Shown here: one piece after another, positions 8,004 through 16,526 of the stretch
How the letters are laid out: every line of letters starts with the position of its first letter
Numbering within the stretch: position 1 is the stretch's first letter
DNA from: Collimonas sp. OK412
Lineage (GTDB): Bacteria; Pseudomonadota; Gammaproteobacteria; Burkholderiales; Burkholderiaceae_D
Length of the DNA: 64,000 nucleotides
Assembly (NCBI RefSeq): GCF_900112135.1
Contig: NZ_FOLC01000026.1
Span: 1-64,000, forward strand
Direction of reading: 5' to 3'
Position numbers and translations under genes: made by a program
The notes under the pieces: model-generated
The model's database searches: none
What the model was told of the DNA's origin: nothing
The model's input: the letters and a program-made list of their open reading frames with translations, nothing else

Positions 8004-9368
8004 TCACAGTATCCATATTTTCAGGATCAGGCCGCAGATCGCACATGCCGCAATGACATGGATCACGTTGCGTTTGAAACGGAGCAGGGCGACGGCTGCG
8101 GCCAGCGCAATCAGCGCCGATATCCAGTCAAAGGCGCCGTTAAAACCCTGCGGCCAGAGTACGTGATACCCGAAGAATACCGCCAGGTTCAGGATCACGC
8201 CAACCACGGCGGCGGTGATGGCCGTGAGGGGAGCGGTAAATTTGAGGTCGTGGTGAGTGGCTTCGATCAGTGGTCCGCCCGCCAGGATGAACAGGAACGA
8301 TGGCAGGAAAGTGAACCAAGTTACCAATGCGGCAGCGGCTGCACCGGCAAGAAACAGGCTGTCCGGTCCGAACAGGGCTTTCACATAGCCGCCCACGAAA
8401 CCGACAAAAGCCACCACCATGATCAGCGGCCCGGGCGTGGTTTCGCCCAGCGCCAGGCCGTCGATCATTTGTGCCGGCGTCAGCCAGTTGTAGTGTTCTA
8501 TCGCGCCTTGATACACATACGGCAATACGGCATAAGCACCGCCGAAAGTCAGCATGGCCGCCTTGGTGAAGAACCAGCCCATTTGCGTCAAGGTGTCATG
8601 CCAGCCGTAGGCCGCGGTCAGCAATCCCATCGGAACCGCCCATAGCAATGCGCCGACGATGGCCACGCGCAGCAGGCTGCGCCAGCGAAAGCGAGCATGG
8701 TCCGGCGTCGGCGTATCGTCATCGATCAACGCCGGCCCAAACGACTGGTCTGCCTTGCCGTGCGCGCCGCCGGTCTTGAAGCGCTCCGGCGCGATGCGGC
8801 CGCCGATGTAGCCGATCAGGGCGGCAGTTGCGACGATCAGTGGAAAAGGCAGGCTCAAGGCGAAGATGGCGACGAACGAGGCTGCCGCGATCGCCCAGAG
8901 CACGTTGTTCTTGAGCGCCCGCGAGCCGATGCGGTGAGCGGCCTGCAGCACGATGGCAGTCACTGCCGGCTTGACGCCATAGAACAGGCCGGCGACCAGC
9001 GGCAGGTTGCCAAAGGCGATATATAGCCACGATAGGCCGATCAGGATCAACAGCGAGGGTAATACGAACAAGACCCCGGCCACAATGCCGCCCCATGAAC
9101 GGTGCATCAGCCAGCCGATATAGGTGGCAAGCTGTTGCGCCTCCGGTCCGGGCAAGAGCATGCAGTAATTCAGCGCGTGCAGGAAACGCCGTTCGGAAAG
9201 CCAGCGACGGTTCTCGACCAGCTCCTGGTGCATGATGGAGATTTGTCCGGCAGGTCCGCCGAAACTGATGAAGCCCAGCTTGAGCCAGAACATGAACGCT
9301 TGGCGAAAGCTGACCGGGGACGGCGGCAATTCGATGTCTGCTGCCGCTGGAATCTGAGGTTGGTTCAT
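8004..9368 (-). CDS. chrA: Chromate efflux transporter ChrA
   Basis: The 454-residue polytopic protein has two homologous CHR domains. The first starts at FWLKLGFISFGGPAGQIS (about residue 29) and contains LPGPEAQQLATYIGWLMH. The second starts near AAMLTFGGAYAVLPYVYQ and contains LALGETTPGPLIMVVAFVGF. Around ten hydrophobic helices are visible. ChrA family proteins export chromate from the cytoplasm and confer resistance. The hydrophilic linker around residues 205-225 is normal. It stands alone, without ChrB or other resistance genes. Downstream lies the barstar gene on the same strand, 75 bases away. Confidence 0.93.
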   Translation of the reverse strand: MNQPQIPAAADIELPPSPVSFRQAFMFWLKLGFISFGGPAGQISIMHQELVENRRWLSERRFLHALNYCMLLPGPEAQQLATYIGWLMHRSWGGIVAGVLFVLPSLLILIGLSWLYIAFGNLPLVAGLFYGVKPAVTAIVLQAAHRIGSRALKNNVLWAIAAASFVAIFALSLPFPLIVATAALIGYIGGRIAPERFKTGGAHGKADQSFGPALIDDDTPTPDHARFRWRSLLRVAIVGALLWAVPMGLLTAAYGWHDTLTQMGWFFTKAAMLTFGGAYAVLPYVYQGAIEHYNWLTPAQMIDGLALGETTPGPLIMVVAFVGFVGGYVKALFGPDSLFLAGAAAAALVTWFTFLPSFLFILAGGPLIEATHHDLKFTAPLTAITAAVVGVILNLAVFFGYHVLWPQGFNGAFDWISALIALAAAVALLRFKRNVIHVIAACAICGLILKIWIL

Positions 9369-9444
9369 CGTCTGGTTTCACAAGTGTCGGTTCAGGCCGC
9401 GGCAGTCGTTGCGACGCCAGCTTTGCACAGCTTACCCTACAACG

Positions 9445-9479
9445 AAAAAGGGATCCCGGTTGCGGGATCCCTTTTTTCA
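9445..9479 (-). terminator. Terminator hairpin
   Basis: AAAAAGGGATCCCG and CGGGATCCCTTTTTT form a near-perfect stem around a 2-4 nt loop with A- and T-runs on both sides. It lies 27 bases beyond the stop of the minus-strand family-3 binding-protein gene, which it should terminate, and it insulates chrA. Confidence 0.9.
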
Positions 9480-9505
9480 GTCCGGTGCCGAGCGGCTCGG
9501 CAACC

Positions 9506-10321
9506 TTACTCGATACCGCTCTGCAGCACGCTGTCAGGCAGTGGCGCCTTGAACCAGCGCTGGGCATTGACGTTCAGCATGCCGTTTTGCTTGATGCGGC
9601 TCAGCATCGCATTCACCTTGCCGAGCAAGGCGGTTTCGTTCTTGTTGACGCCGATAAAGCAGGGCGAGTCCTTCAGCACGATTTTCAGCCGGGTTGCTTC
9701 CGCCTGTTCTTTGGTAAAGGCGGAAATCAGCACGTTACCCGCGGCCAGCAACTGGGACTCGCCTTGCACGTACGATTTGACCGCTTCCGGTTCGGTGGCG
9801 AAACGCTTGATATTGGCCGATGCCGGCGCAACCTTGCTCAGCTCGCCATCTTCGATCGAGCCTTTGAGCACAGCGATGGACTTGCCTGCCAGGCCGGCCG
9901 CGTTCTTGACCTCGACACTCTGCGCGCCGAAGATGCCGAGATAAAACGGTGCGTAAGCTTGCGAAAAGTCGATCTGTTTTTGGCGCTCCGGATTTTTGCC
10001 AAGGCTGGAGATCACCAGGTCCACATGCCGATTCAACAGCGAAGGAATGCGCTCGGCGCTATCCATAGGCACCATGTCCAGCTTGACGCCCAGTTCCAGT
10101 GAAATCATCCTGGCGATCGAGACATCGAATCCTTCCAGCGACTTGTATTGATTGGGCGAGCCGAAAGGCGGCGTATCCTTGGGCACGGCGATGCGGATCG
10201 CACGGCGGTTCTGCACGTCTTCCAGTGCATCGGCGCGGCTCTCATGGGCCGGCAACAGGGTGGTCGCCAAGGCAACGGAATAGACAAGAATGCATGCAAA
10301 TACACCGGCGTAACGCTTCAC
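9506..10321 (-). CDS. Amino-acid-type ABC transporter substrate-binding protein (family 3)
   Basis: The 271-residue secreted protein has a signal peptide up to about residue 30 (CILVYSVALATTLLPAHESRADA, cited in part). The family-3 solute-binding signature follows: IRIAVPKDTPPFGSPNQYKSLEGFDVSIARMI (in part), then VDLVISSLGKNPERQKQIDFSQAY. These proteins bind polar amino acids or opines for import. No permease or ATPase gene is adjacent: chrA lies downstream beyond a terminator and the ssrA-type repeat upstream. It is therefore either an orphan binding protein serving a transporter elsewhere or a sensory binding protein. The ligand is unknown. Confidence 0.88.
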   Translation of the reverse strand: MKRYAGVFACILVYSVALATTLLPAHESRADALEDVQNRRAIRIAVPKDTPPFGSPNQYKSLEGFDVSIARMISLELGVKLDMVPMDSAERIPSLLNRHVDLVISSLGKNPERQKQIDFSQAYAPFYLGIFGAQSVEVKNAAGLAGKSIAVLKGSIEDGELSKVAPASANIKRFATEPEAVKSYVQGESQLLAAGNVLISAFTKEQAEATRLKIVLKDSPCFIGVNKNETALLGKVNAMLSRIKQNGMLNVNAQRWFKAPLPDSVLQSGIE

Positions 10322-10597
10322 AAGAAGACTCCCAGAATCAATTGAACGAACCCATGTCCATTTTTCAATGGCTCACAATACTGCCGCAACGATTGTTACG
10401 CACAGGATTCTATGTCTGGGCAGAAAGTTTGTATACGGAATAATCGGGAATTGTGTCGCGCTGTTTCTTTCCTGCGAATTTACAAAAAAACTGTTGGCAG
10501 AGTGTATGAAATGGCTTGGAAAAATGCGTCGAATCCGAGACGTTTTGTTGTTTCCTTGTCTCATCGGACGGGATCTGGGTTCCCGGTTTTGAAGCGC

Positions 10598-10629
10598 AAA
10601 ACAAAACGGCCCCCATTTCTGGAGGCCGC
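10598..10629 (-). terminator. Terminator hairpin, probably the original ssrA terminator
   Basis: Read on the minus strand, GCGGCCTCC and GGGGGCCG pair around a short AGAAAT loop, followed by TTTTGTTTT. It lies about 33 bases beyond the ssrA-like 3' end at 10662, where a tmRNA gene terminator is expected. The intact ssrA gene at 16672 has no comparable hairpin after it. This suggests inserted DNA has separated ssrA from its terminator. Confidence 0.7.
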
Positions 10630-10661
10630 ATATGCCGGGGTCATTGTTTCCAATGAAATAA

Positions 10662-10690
10662 TGGGAGGCGACGGGAATCGAACCCGCCCT
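10662..10690 (-). repeat. ssrA 3'-end-like repeat (putative distal attachment site)
   Basis: The minus-strand reading GGCGGGTTCGATTCCCGTCG plus CCTCCCA resembles the T-arm and acceptor end of the tmRNA at 16672 (CGCGGGTTCGATTCCCGCCG plus CCTCCACCA). No tRNA body accompanies it, so it is a 3'-end fragment like those left when an island integrates into a tRNA or tmRNA gene. A TGCTGTCATT element follows at 10734. Confidence 0.7.
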
Positions 10691-10954
10691 AAACCTGGAG
10701 TTTATGCGGCTTTTGGCTTGATGGTTGGCATAATGCTGTCATTTCTGCGTATGCCGGCAAAGTTGACCGCCAAAGTCGGCGACCGTTGATCGGCTAGCCT
10801 ACAAAAGATTTTTATGGCGATACTGCCGCAGCCTCTAATTTTATTGAAGAAAAAGACCAAAAAGAATTTTTCAATTTGCATGGGTATGAATGATACTCAA
10901 CCATAACTAATTCTGAAGAAAAATCTCCCATCAATAGTAATTCCCATCAAACAC

Positions 10955-11527
10955 ATGAAATACCTTTTTGTTCTTGCACTGTTTGCCTCTGGCGCACTTC
11001 GTGCAGCCGAATTTCCCGCAAACATCGTTAGGCTCATTCCAAAAGGATATGAGGTATTAAGCTACGCGGTGGGTCAGCTTAATGACGATAATCTTCAGGA
11101 TTATCTGGTGGTCGTTCATCATCCTGTCGATACGAGGCTGCAACCTTCACTGCGCCCCCTGCTTATCTTCACCCAGAATCCCGACGGAACGTTCAGGCTT
11201 GCGACAAGGAATGACACGCTTGTAATGCGCGCCGACGAAGGAGGGCAGTGCGACCCGTTCACAGATAGCGAAGACAATGGACTGGCAATCAAGGATCGTT
11301 ATTTCACTGTTCAGCATAGCGTTGCCTGCGGTCAGCACTGGACTGATTACATTACGTTCCATTACGACGAGAAGCGGCACGACTGGCTGTTCCACAAGGA
11401 AATCGTGCAAAGCTGGCATTTGAACTCTGATCCTGGAGGGGATGCCTTGGAGCTAGATCCCGTTCATGTCACGAAGGCCAACAGCAAGCATCCGATTACA
11501 TTTGAGGCATGGCGTCGTGATCAGTGA
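10955..11527 (+). CDS. Hypothetical secreted protein
   Basis: The 190-residue protein starts with a signal peptide (MKYLFVLALFASGALRAA). The mature part begins with a motif like those of FG-GAP/VCBS-type repeats: GQLNDDNLQDYLVVV, an Asp/Asn-rich loop that could bind calcium, then a second Asp-rich stretch at FTDSEDNGLAIKDRYFTV. Two cysteines (QCDPF and VACGQ) could form a disulfide in the periplasm. The ATG at 10955 is the natural start because of the signal peptide. It lies in the ssrA-bounded segment in DNA of lower GC than its surroundings. I do not recognise a family with certainty; a periplasmic or surface role is likely. Confidence 0.75.
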   Translation: MKYLFVLALFASGALRAAEFPANIVRLIPKGYEVLSYAVGQLNDDNLQDYLVVVHHPVDTRLQPSLRPLLIFTQNPDGTFRLATRNDTLVMRADEGGQCDPFTDSEDNGLAIKDRYFTVQHSVACGQHWTDYITFHYDEKRHDWLFHKEIVQSWHLNSDPGGDALELDPVHVTKANSKHPITFEAWRRDQ

Positions 11528-11826
11528 TACCGCGCCAGGAAAGAAACCGCATCTAAGTGAATTTTCAGATGCGATGAATTGGCATTCCGATGATTTCAAG
11601 TGTAGTAGTCGCGACCTGATCTGACATTCCCCGGTTTGACGTGTGCCGTTGTCAGGTCAAATTCAGTTGTTCAGTGTCGTGATTTTATCTTGCCAATCGG
11701 ACCTGTATCTAGCGTTTAGGAGGCACTCGTTCTATCCATTGAACTAGGAGATGCATTGTCATCACACCTGGCGTTCCTTAGGTGAACGGATTAAATTGAT
11801 AAATGCTGTGCCCCATTAGGTTGCCA
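11528..11826. other. Intergenic stretch with tRNA remnant
   Basis: There is no gene in these 300 bases. The right half contains the tRNA-Arg-like remnant (11691-11753). The left half has a loosely repeated CAGGTCAAATT / ACCTGATCTGACATT pair near 11620-11663, possibly the trace of a lost mobile element, but not enough to name one. Confidence 0.55.
11691..11753 (-). pseudogene. Degenerate tRNA-Arg(CCU)-like remnant
   Basis: Read on the minus strand the segment holds a recognisable D-arm (TAGTTCAATGGATAGAAC) and anticodon loop CTCCTAA with anticodon CCT, as in the argW type of tRNA-Arg. The anticodon stem has a mismatch at its loop end. The T-loop reads CCGATTG instead of TTCGANTC, and no 3' strand pairs with the 5' acceptor strand. 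The 3' half is therefore lost or decayed. tRNA-Arg(CCU) genes are frequent integration targets, so this probably arrived with the mobile DNA or was broken by it. Confidence 0.55.
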
Positions 11827-12198
11827 CTAAAACCGAAAGCAGTGGGCTTGTTGGCTTTCCCCCCTCCCAAAGGGCGTTGTCAGCGTGCCTGATGTTTCCT
11901 TTTGGCAATCAATAAGCGCCTTTGTCGATGCTTCGATACCAAGTTCAATAAAACTCTTTGTCGCAGAGCGTGCTATTGCGCGTGCGAAGGGAGATTCAGG
12001 CGTTTGGTGACCGTCCATCGAACGCAGCATATGTTCAGACGTATCTCGTTTAGTGGTCGGCCAGGGTTGTGGATATTCCGCTGTGACGAGCAAAGATTGA
12101 GCATGAACGTATTGACACATCGTCAGAAGAACTACGCATAGGATAGTTTTCTCCAGCATGCCTCGGGGATTTTTTAGAATAAAAAACTCAGTGCTCAT
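11827..12198 (-). CDS. Small putative exported protein, unknown function
   Basis: The 123-residue frame has a hydrophobic signal-like stretch (TILCVVLLTMCQYVHAQ) ending near residue 34 in a good cleavage site. The mature part is short and polar and has no recognised motif. The start at MSTEFF was taken because an AAGGGC ribosome-binding site sits six bases upstream; MLEKTI at 12159 would give a more standard signal peptide but has a poorly placed site. It lies inside the ssrA-bounded segment between the tRNA remnant and the autotransporter. It may be a decaying gene. Confidence 0.45.
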   Translation of the reverse strand: MSTEFFILKNPRGMLEKTILCVVLLTMCQYVHAQSLLVTAEYPQPWPTTKRDTSEHMLRSMDGHQTPESPFARAIARSATKSFIELGIEASTKALIDCQKETSGTLTTPFGRGESQQAHCFRF

Positions 12199-12585
12199 CT
12201 TATGCCCTTGGTGATGTATCGCCAAAAACAACTGTTACAAATTTGCTACAGCAGAGCAGGATAAACATAGCTGGTGCGGGCCTACAGTCTCATTCCACGC
12301 CGTGAACTAACCTTTTCATCTGCGTACCATTAACGTGTATGGGATAGCTATTCTACGTTTCAGAACTGACCTCGTTTATATCGGGATCCAAAAATTCCTA
12401 ATTCATGGGGAGGGCGCGACGGCGCTTCGTTTTTACACAGCTTGAGTCGATAGCGGAAACGTAAAAAATGGTGAAAGTGAATGTATCACCCTCACCATCA
12501 AGTATCCTCGTTGCGGCACATTAAACTACCTGAGAATCATCCGTTCCGCAATTGCATGAAGACACGCCAGGCATTGTCGCCATGC
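12199..12585. other. Intergenic stretch left of the autotransporter
   Basis: About 390 bases without a credible gene. The only structure seen is a terminator hairpin at 12463-12498 serving the minus-strand autotransporter. The rest is unremarkable, moderately AT-rich sequence. Confidence 0.6.
12463..12498 (-). terminator. Terminator of the autotransporter gene
   Basis: On the minus strand ATGGTGAGGGTGA pairs imperfectly with TCACTTTCACCAT around a TACAT loop and is followed by TTTTTTAC. It lies about 90 bases past the stop codon of the autotransporter gene. Confidence 0.75.
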
Positions 12586-15500
12586 TTACCAGCTCCATCG
12601 CATGCCGGCATCCACCATCGCCGTGCGCTGTTGCGCTCCGCCGAGATTGGTCGTGTAAGTTCCGGTCACAAACGCACTGGTCGACTTGTTGATCGTGGCA
12701 ACCAGGCCTGCGTTCAGCTGGCCTGCTGTCTGATTCGTACCGCTGGAAATCACGGTAGTACCGTCAAAAGTGGTGGTGTCATGGGAGCCGGAACTGCGCA
12801 GCAAGTTCAGCCGCAGATATGGCTGCCAGATCGCTGCAGCTGCGTCAAAACGGCTTTGCAAGCGCACTCCGAGGCGAGCGAGGATGGTATTGCCGTTGTT
12901 GAAGCTCACAGTCGAGACACCGTCATTCAAGTTATTGAAGGATTGATTTTGCCAGATCACTTGCGCCTGAGGCTCGATGATGATATCCGCGCCGAGTGGA
13001 ATGGGAAGGCCGCCCTCAATCGATCCGATAAGCGCGCTGCCGTGGGTGTGCGCGCCCACGCCATCGTGCGAGCGCGGATCCGCCGATAGTGAACTTCCCA
13101 TCAGGACTGCATCCGTGTACCAGCCGCTCGGGCCGACGTGGGTCCAATAGCCGCCAAGACTGTATGCGTCGACAGCAAGATTGCCGACATCAAGATTCTG
13201 CACAGCCATCGCAAAACCGTTGACCTTGCCGGTGGCATGCGCGAAGCCGACAAACAGACCGTAATGGTTGCGTTGGCCACTGGCGCTGGTGTCTGCGTAG
13301 ATGTCGTGACCGACCTGCATTCCCGTCATTGAGCCATCGAACTGGGGCGTGACAGTGCCATCCTGGCGTTGCTTGGTACGGTTACCCCAGACACGACCCC
13401 AGGCCGCCGGCAGTTCGCCGTTCTCGATCAGCAGCGACTGCTCGCCCTGCCTGTCATGAAAATTATCGAGTTGCTGAATATTGACTTGCCGGGCGACGCT
13501 GGCAACTGCCGCATAGACAGGGACCTCGGGGCGATACAGTGGGATTGCTCCAGAGCCGGCCGACGGCGTTGGGTCTGCAGGAGTAACCGACGGGGTGGTC
13601 GGCGCCCCGGCCGGGGGCGTACCTGTGGGCGTGCTTGGAGGCACAACGACGGGCGGTGTTGGAGTTTGCGCCACGGTGTTACGCAGATACCAGTTTTCCG
13701 AGGTGCCGCCGCTCACGCCGCCTTTGGCGAGATAGTAGGAATAGGCGCCAGCCTTGACCGGTCCCGCCAGCACAAAAGCGCTTGCGGCGGTCGTCGCGCC
13801 GTTCACGGCCTGCACCACTTCAATACCGTCGGCGACTATGGCCGCGCCGGGCCCACCGACATTCGTGATACGTAAGCTGGACGATCCGCTGGCGGCACCA
13901 CCGTTGATCACCAAGCGATCCGACGCTGCGCCATCGCCTGCGAGGTAGGTGTTCAGGGCGATGCTGCCATTCTGGCCGACATAGTTGCCGACAACAGTGA
14001 GCCGGTTGCCAACTCCTTGGCCGCCGATTTGCAGCAGGCCGGCGTTGGTCAATGGTCCGTTGATCGTAAAGCTGCCGTTGCCTAAGCCGGCAAACTGAGG
14101 CAAGGCATTGGCCACCGCAATCGTGCCGTTGTTGGTCACCGTTCCTGTGACGCTGCCGTAGCCGCCGAGCGTGGCGCCTGAGGCGACGGTTGTATTACCG
14201 CCGCCGGACAATGCCGCCGCAGTGTGCGAGGCGTCGCCCACTGCCAGTGTTCCGGCTGCGACGATCGTTCCTCCGGTATAGGGATTGTCGGTGTTCAGCA
14301 CGGTCATGCCGGCGCCGGCCTGTGTAACCGAGCCGGTGCCGGAAATCGTGCCAGGGAAAGTGACGTCGTCGGAACGGTTGAAGACCAGCGCACCATTGTT
14401 TGTAACATCGCCCACGACGCTACCTGTTGTACCACCGCCCCCAAGTTGCAGCGTACCGGCCGAGATACTGGTTCCTCCGCTATAGGTGCTGTTCCCGGTT
14501 AACACCGTGGTGCCGCTGCCGGCCTGGTTGACCGAGCCTGTGCCTGAGATCGTGCCAGGAAAAAGCAGCGTGTCAGAGCGGTTAAAGACAAGAGAGCCAT
14601 TGTTGGCGACATCGCCCACGATGCTGCCGTTCGTGCCGCCGTTACCCAGTTGCAGCGTACCGGCCGAAATCGTCGTGCCGCCGGTATAGGTATTGCTTCC
14701 TGCAAGCGTCAGGCTTCCTGTTCCTGCCTTGTTGAAGCTGCCCGAGCCAGTCATGCCTTGCGTCAGCGTGGATGCAAATCCTTGTGTGTCGATGGTGCCG
14801 CCCGGCGCATTGATGGTTACCGCACGTGTGCTGGCGAGATCAAAACTCTGCTGAAGCTGAAGTGTGCCGCCGTTGAATGTCAGTCCACCGGTGTTTGCAC
14901 CCAGTGCGTTGTCGGCGCCGACGGCAACGGTGCCGGCGGTGAGCGTGGTGCCGCCGGAATAGGTATTGCCGCCGGCAGCTGTCGGCGCCAGCACCAAGGT
15001 GCCGCCCTGGGTCTTTTCGACCGCGCCGGTGCCTGAAATGAGACCGGCATAAGTGCCATTGTCAGGCTGTACAAAGCGCACCAGGCCATTGTCGATGACG
15101 CTAGGCGGCAAACTCTGCGCCCGCGCCTCAAGCGTGCCTGCCGCATCGACGGTTATCTTGCCGGTATACGCGCTGTTGTTGCCGGTGAGCGCCAGTGTGC
15201 CTTGCTGAACCTCGGCGACAGTGGCCCCCGTGATGGTGCCGGTCAGCGTCCAGGTTCCCGTATCGTTTTTGATAAGCGATGAGAAGTTAACCATATTGCC
15301 AGACAGAGACGAACTTCCTGCGCCGCTCAAGAAAATGGTGTTATTGCCGCCGCCGCCATTGAAATTGCCCGTAATGACCGAGCCCGTATAGAGCCGCAAC
15401 GTATCATCGCCACCGGCAAAAACGAGATTGCCGATGACTTGTCCTCTATTGGTAAAGTCGACCGCACCGTTTCCTGACGCGCCGATCACATTGCCTGGCG

Positions 15501-16068
15501 CCTGGATGATTCCCGTTGCATTATTGACGATCGTGTTCAGGCCACTTGTATTCTGAAACCAGATGGCGGCGGCATGATCTGCCTTGATCGTGCCATTGTT
15601 GGTGATGACGTTGCCTGCGCCTTGCAGATTGATGGCTTCCGCACTGCCTTGCGTGCCGGTCGCGAGAACTTGGCCTCCTTGATCGACCGTCAATGTGCCG
15701 TTGTTGCGGAATTCGACTGTATTGGCGCCGGTGCTGTACAGCCCATTGTTGTTGACCCCCTTGGCGCTCACCGTACCGCCGTTCTGGATCGTTACGTTCG
15801 CATTGTCACGCAGGCTGATGGCGTTTGCATCGCCGACTGCGAGCTGGCTGCCTGTCCCGACGGTGACGGTTCGACCATCCTCGGCGGGCAGATTGCCGGT
15901 CCCCACTGTCGTAACCCAGGGATTGGTCGCGGAGGCATCGCAGGTTGTAAGTTGACCAGAAGTGTTGCACGCTGCGTAGGCTGTTCCCGGTACCACACTC
16001 AGCGCAGGTATTAGCACAAGGGAAGAGGCGGCAGAAAGAACTAGACGATAGTGAATAGGTTGGGGCAT
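12586..16068 (-). CDS. Autotransporter (type Va) with PATR repeats and C-terminal beta-barrel
   Basis: The 1160-residue protein has a signal peptide (SSLVLIPALSVVPGTAYA, to about residue 32) and a long glycine/asparagine-rich passenger predicted to form a beta-helix. It carries several passenger-associated transport repeats of the pattern NTYTGGTTISAGTLQLG at about residues 290-620. A proline/threonine-rich linker follows at about 803-845, then an autotransporter beta-barrel from PLYRPEVPVYAAVASVA to the terminal aromatic ...MRWSW. The barrel sits in the outer membrane and carries the passenger to the surface; adhesion or aggregation is the usual role. Two adjacent PATR blocks are nearly duplicated. 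It fills most of the ssrA-bounded segment, ends in its own terminator, and has a repeated GATTTAACA element in its upstream region. Confidence 0.92.
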   Translation of the reverse strand: MPQPIHYRLVLSAASSLVLIPALSVVPGTAYAACNTSGQLTTCDASATNPWVTTVGTGNLPAEDGRTVTVGTGSQLAVGDANAISLRDNANVTIQNGGTVSAKGVNNNGLYSTGANTVEFRNNGTLTVDQGGQVLATGTQGSAEAINLQGAGNVITNNGTIKADHAAAIWFQNTSGLNTIVNNATGIIQAPGNVIGASGNGAVDFTNRGQVIGNLVFAGGDDTLRLYTGSVITGNFNGGGGNNTIFLSGAGSSSLSGNMVNFSSLIKNDTGTWTLTGTITGATVAEVQQGTLALTGNNSAYTGKITVDAAGTLEARAQSLPPSVIDNGLVRFVQPDNGTYAGLISGTGAVEKTQGGTLVLAPTAAGGNTYSGGTTLTAGTVAVGADNALGANTGGLTFNGGTLQLQQSFDLASTRAVTINAPGGTIDTQGFASTLTQGMTGSGSFNKAGTGSLTLAGSNTYTGGTTISAGTLQLGNGGTNGSIVGDVANNGSLVFNRSDTLLFPGTISGTGSVNQAGSGTTVLTGNSTYSGGTSISAGTLQLGGGGTTGSVVGDVTNNGALVFNRSDDVTFPGTISGTGSVTQAGAGMTVLNTDNPYTGGTIVAAGTLAVGDASHTAAALSGGGNTTVASGATLGGYGSVTGTVTNNGTIAVANALPQFAGLGNGSFTINGPLTNAGLLQIGGQGVGNRLTVVGNYVGQNGSIALNTYLAGDGAASDRLVINGGAASGSSSLRITNVGGPGAAIVADGIEVVQAVNGATTAASAFVLAGPVKAGAYSYYLAKGGVSGGTSENWYLRNTVAQTPTPPVVVPPSTPTGTPPAGAPTTPSVTPADPTPSAGSGAIPLYRPEVPVYAAVASVARQVNIQQLDNFHDRQGEQSLLIENGELPAAWGRVWGNRTKQRQDGTVTPQFDGSMTGMQVGHDIYADTSASGQRNHYGLFVGFAHATGKVNGFAMAVQNLDVGNLAVDAYSLGGYWTHVGPSGWYTDAVLMGSSLSADPRSHDGVGAHTHGSALIGSIEGGLPIPLGADIIIEPQAQVIWQNQSFNNLNDGVSTVSFNNGNTILARLGVRLQSRFDAAAAIWQPYLRLNLLRSSGSHDTTTFDGTTVISSGTNQTAGQLNAGLVATINKSTSAFVTGTYTTNLGGAQQRTAMVDAGMRWSW
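14282..14689 (-). repeat. Tandem 204-bp duplication in the autotransporter passenger
   Basis: Two adjacent blocks of about 204 bp (14282-14485 and 14486-14689) encode closely similar 68-residue units. Each runs from TYSGGTSISAGTLQLG through GDVTNNGALVFNRSD to FPGTISGTGSVTQAG. Several stretches of DNA are identical between the copies, so the duplication is fairly recent or kept similar by recombination. Confidence 0.8.
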
Positions 16069-16088
16069 TTTTTTTGTTGGCGCTTATA

Positions 16089-16206
16089 GATTTAACATTT
16101 CGTGTTTGTGGCTCACATTGAAAAATTAACAATGCAAGATGATATTTAACGTTTTGAATTCTAAAAATCCATCGGATATGCTGTTAAATCTGAATTTGAT
16201 TTAACA
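16089..16206. promoter_or_regulatory. Three copies of a GATTTAACA element, two as an inverted pair
   Basis: GATTTAACA occurs at 16089-16097 and 16198-16206, and its complement TGTTAAATC at 16182-16190. The last two form a perfect 9-bp inverted repeat with a 7-base spacer. All lie within 140 bases upstream of the autotransporter start. A transcription-factor binding array for that gene is the simplest reading; the factor is unknown. Confidence 0.55.
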
Positions 16207-16526
16207 ATTCATTTTCTCAGGATTACATTGCCACATGACAACATGTGACAATATTTGACATTCAAATATTGTAAATAAACAACACAGGCCGATATTGTCA
16301 AAAAAAATGCCCGCTCAGAATGACGATCGGCGTCAGTATTGACTGACGCCGATTCATGAGTGCGATTATTGGTGTGTGCGAGATGGGTAACAGCGTTATC
16401 GCTAAGTCGCAAACGTGGGCGAAATTTGGGCGGAAATGGAGACTATTTGAGCCATCGCCGGACCTCGCAGTCATTGTAACCCCCAGTATTTACGAGGTTT
16501 GCGGTGGCCTGGCGTGGTTTGTAATA

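Larger units (their letters stand above)
10322..10954. other. Intergenic stretch with ssrA-type repeat and terminator
   Basis: There is no convincing gene in these 630 bases. An open frame at 10412-10789 reads through the tRNA-like repeat (the give-away peptide is GGDGNRTR) and is not credible. The stretch contains a terminator hairpin (10598-10629), an ssrA 3'-end-like repeat (10662-10690), a TGCTGTCATT copy at 10734 and, to its right, AT-rich DNA leading to the small secreted-protein gene. Confidence 0.7.

Noticed and set aside
10412-10789. Open frame of 125 codons over the ssrA-like fragment
   Set aside because: It reads through a tRNA-like end (peptide GGDGNRTR), has no family features and no ribosome-binding site; the nucleic-acid feature explains the sequence.
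11600-11665. Possible insertion-sequence end (repeated ACCTGATCTGACATT / CAGGTCAAATT words)
   Set aside because: There is no transposase remnant and the repeats are too short and imperfect to name an element.
13000-16000. Several plus-strand frames opposite the autotransporter
   Set aside because: They are Arg/Ala/Gly-rich frames forced by the composition of the real gene and match no domain.
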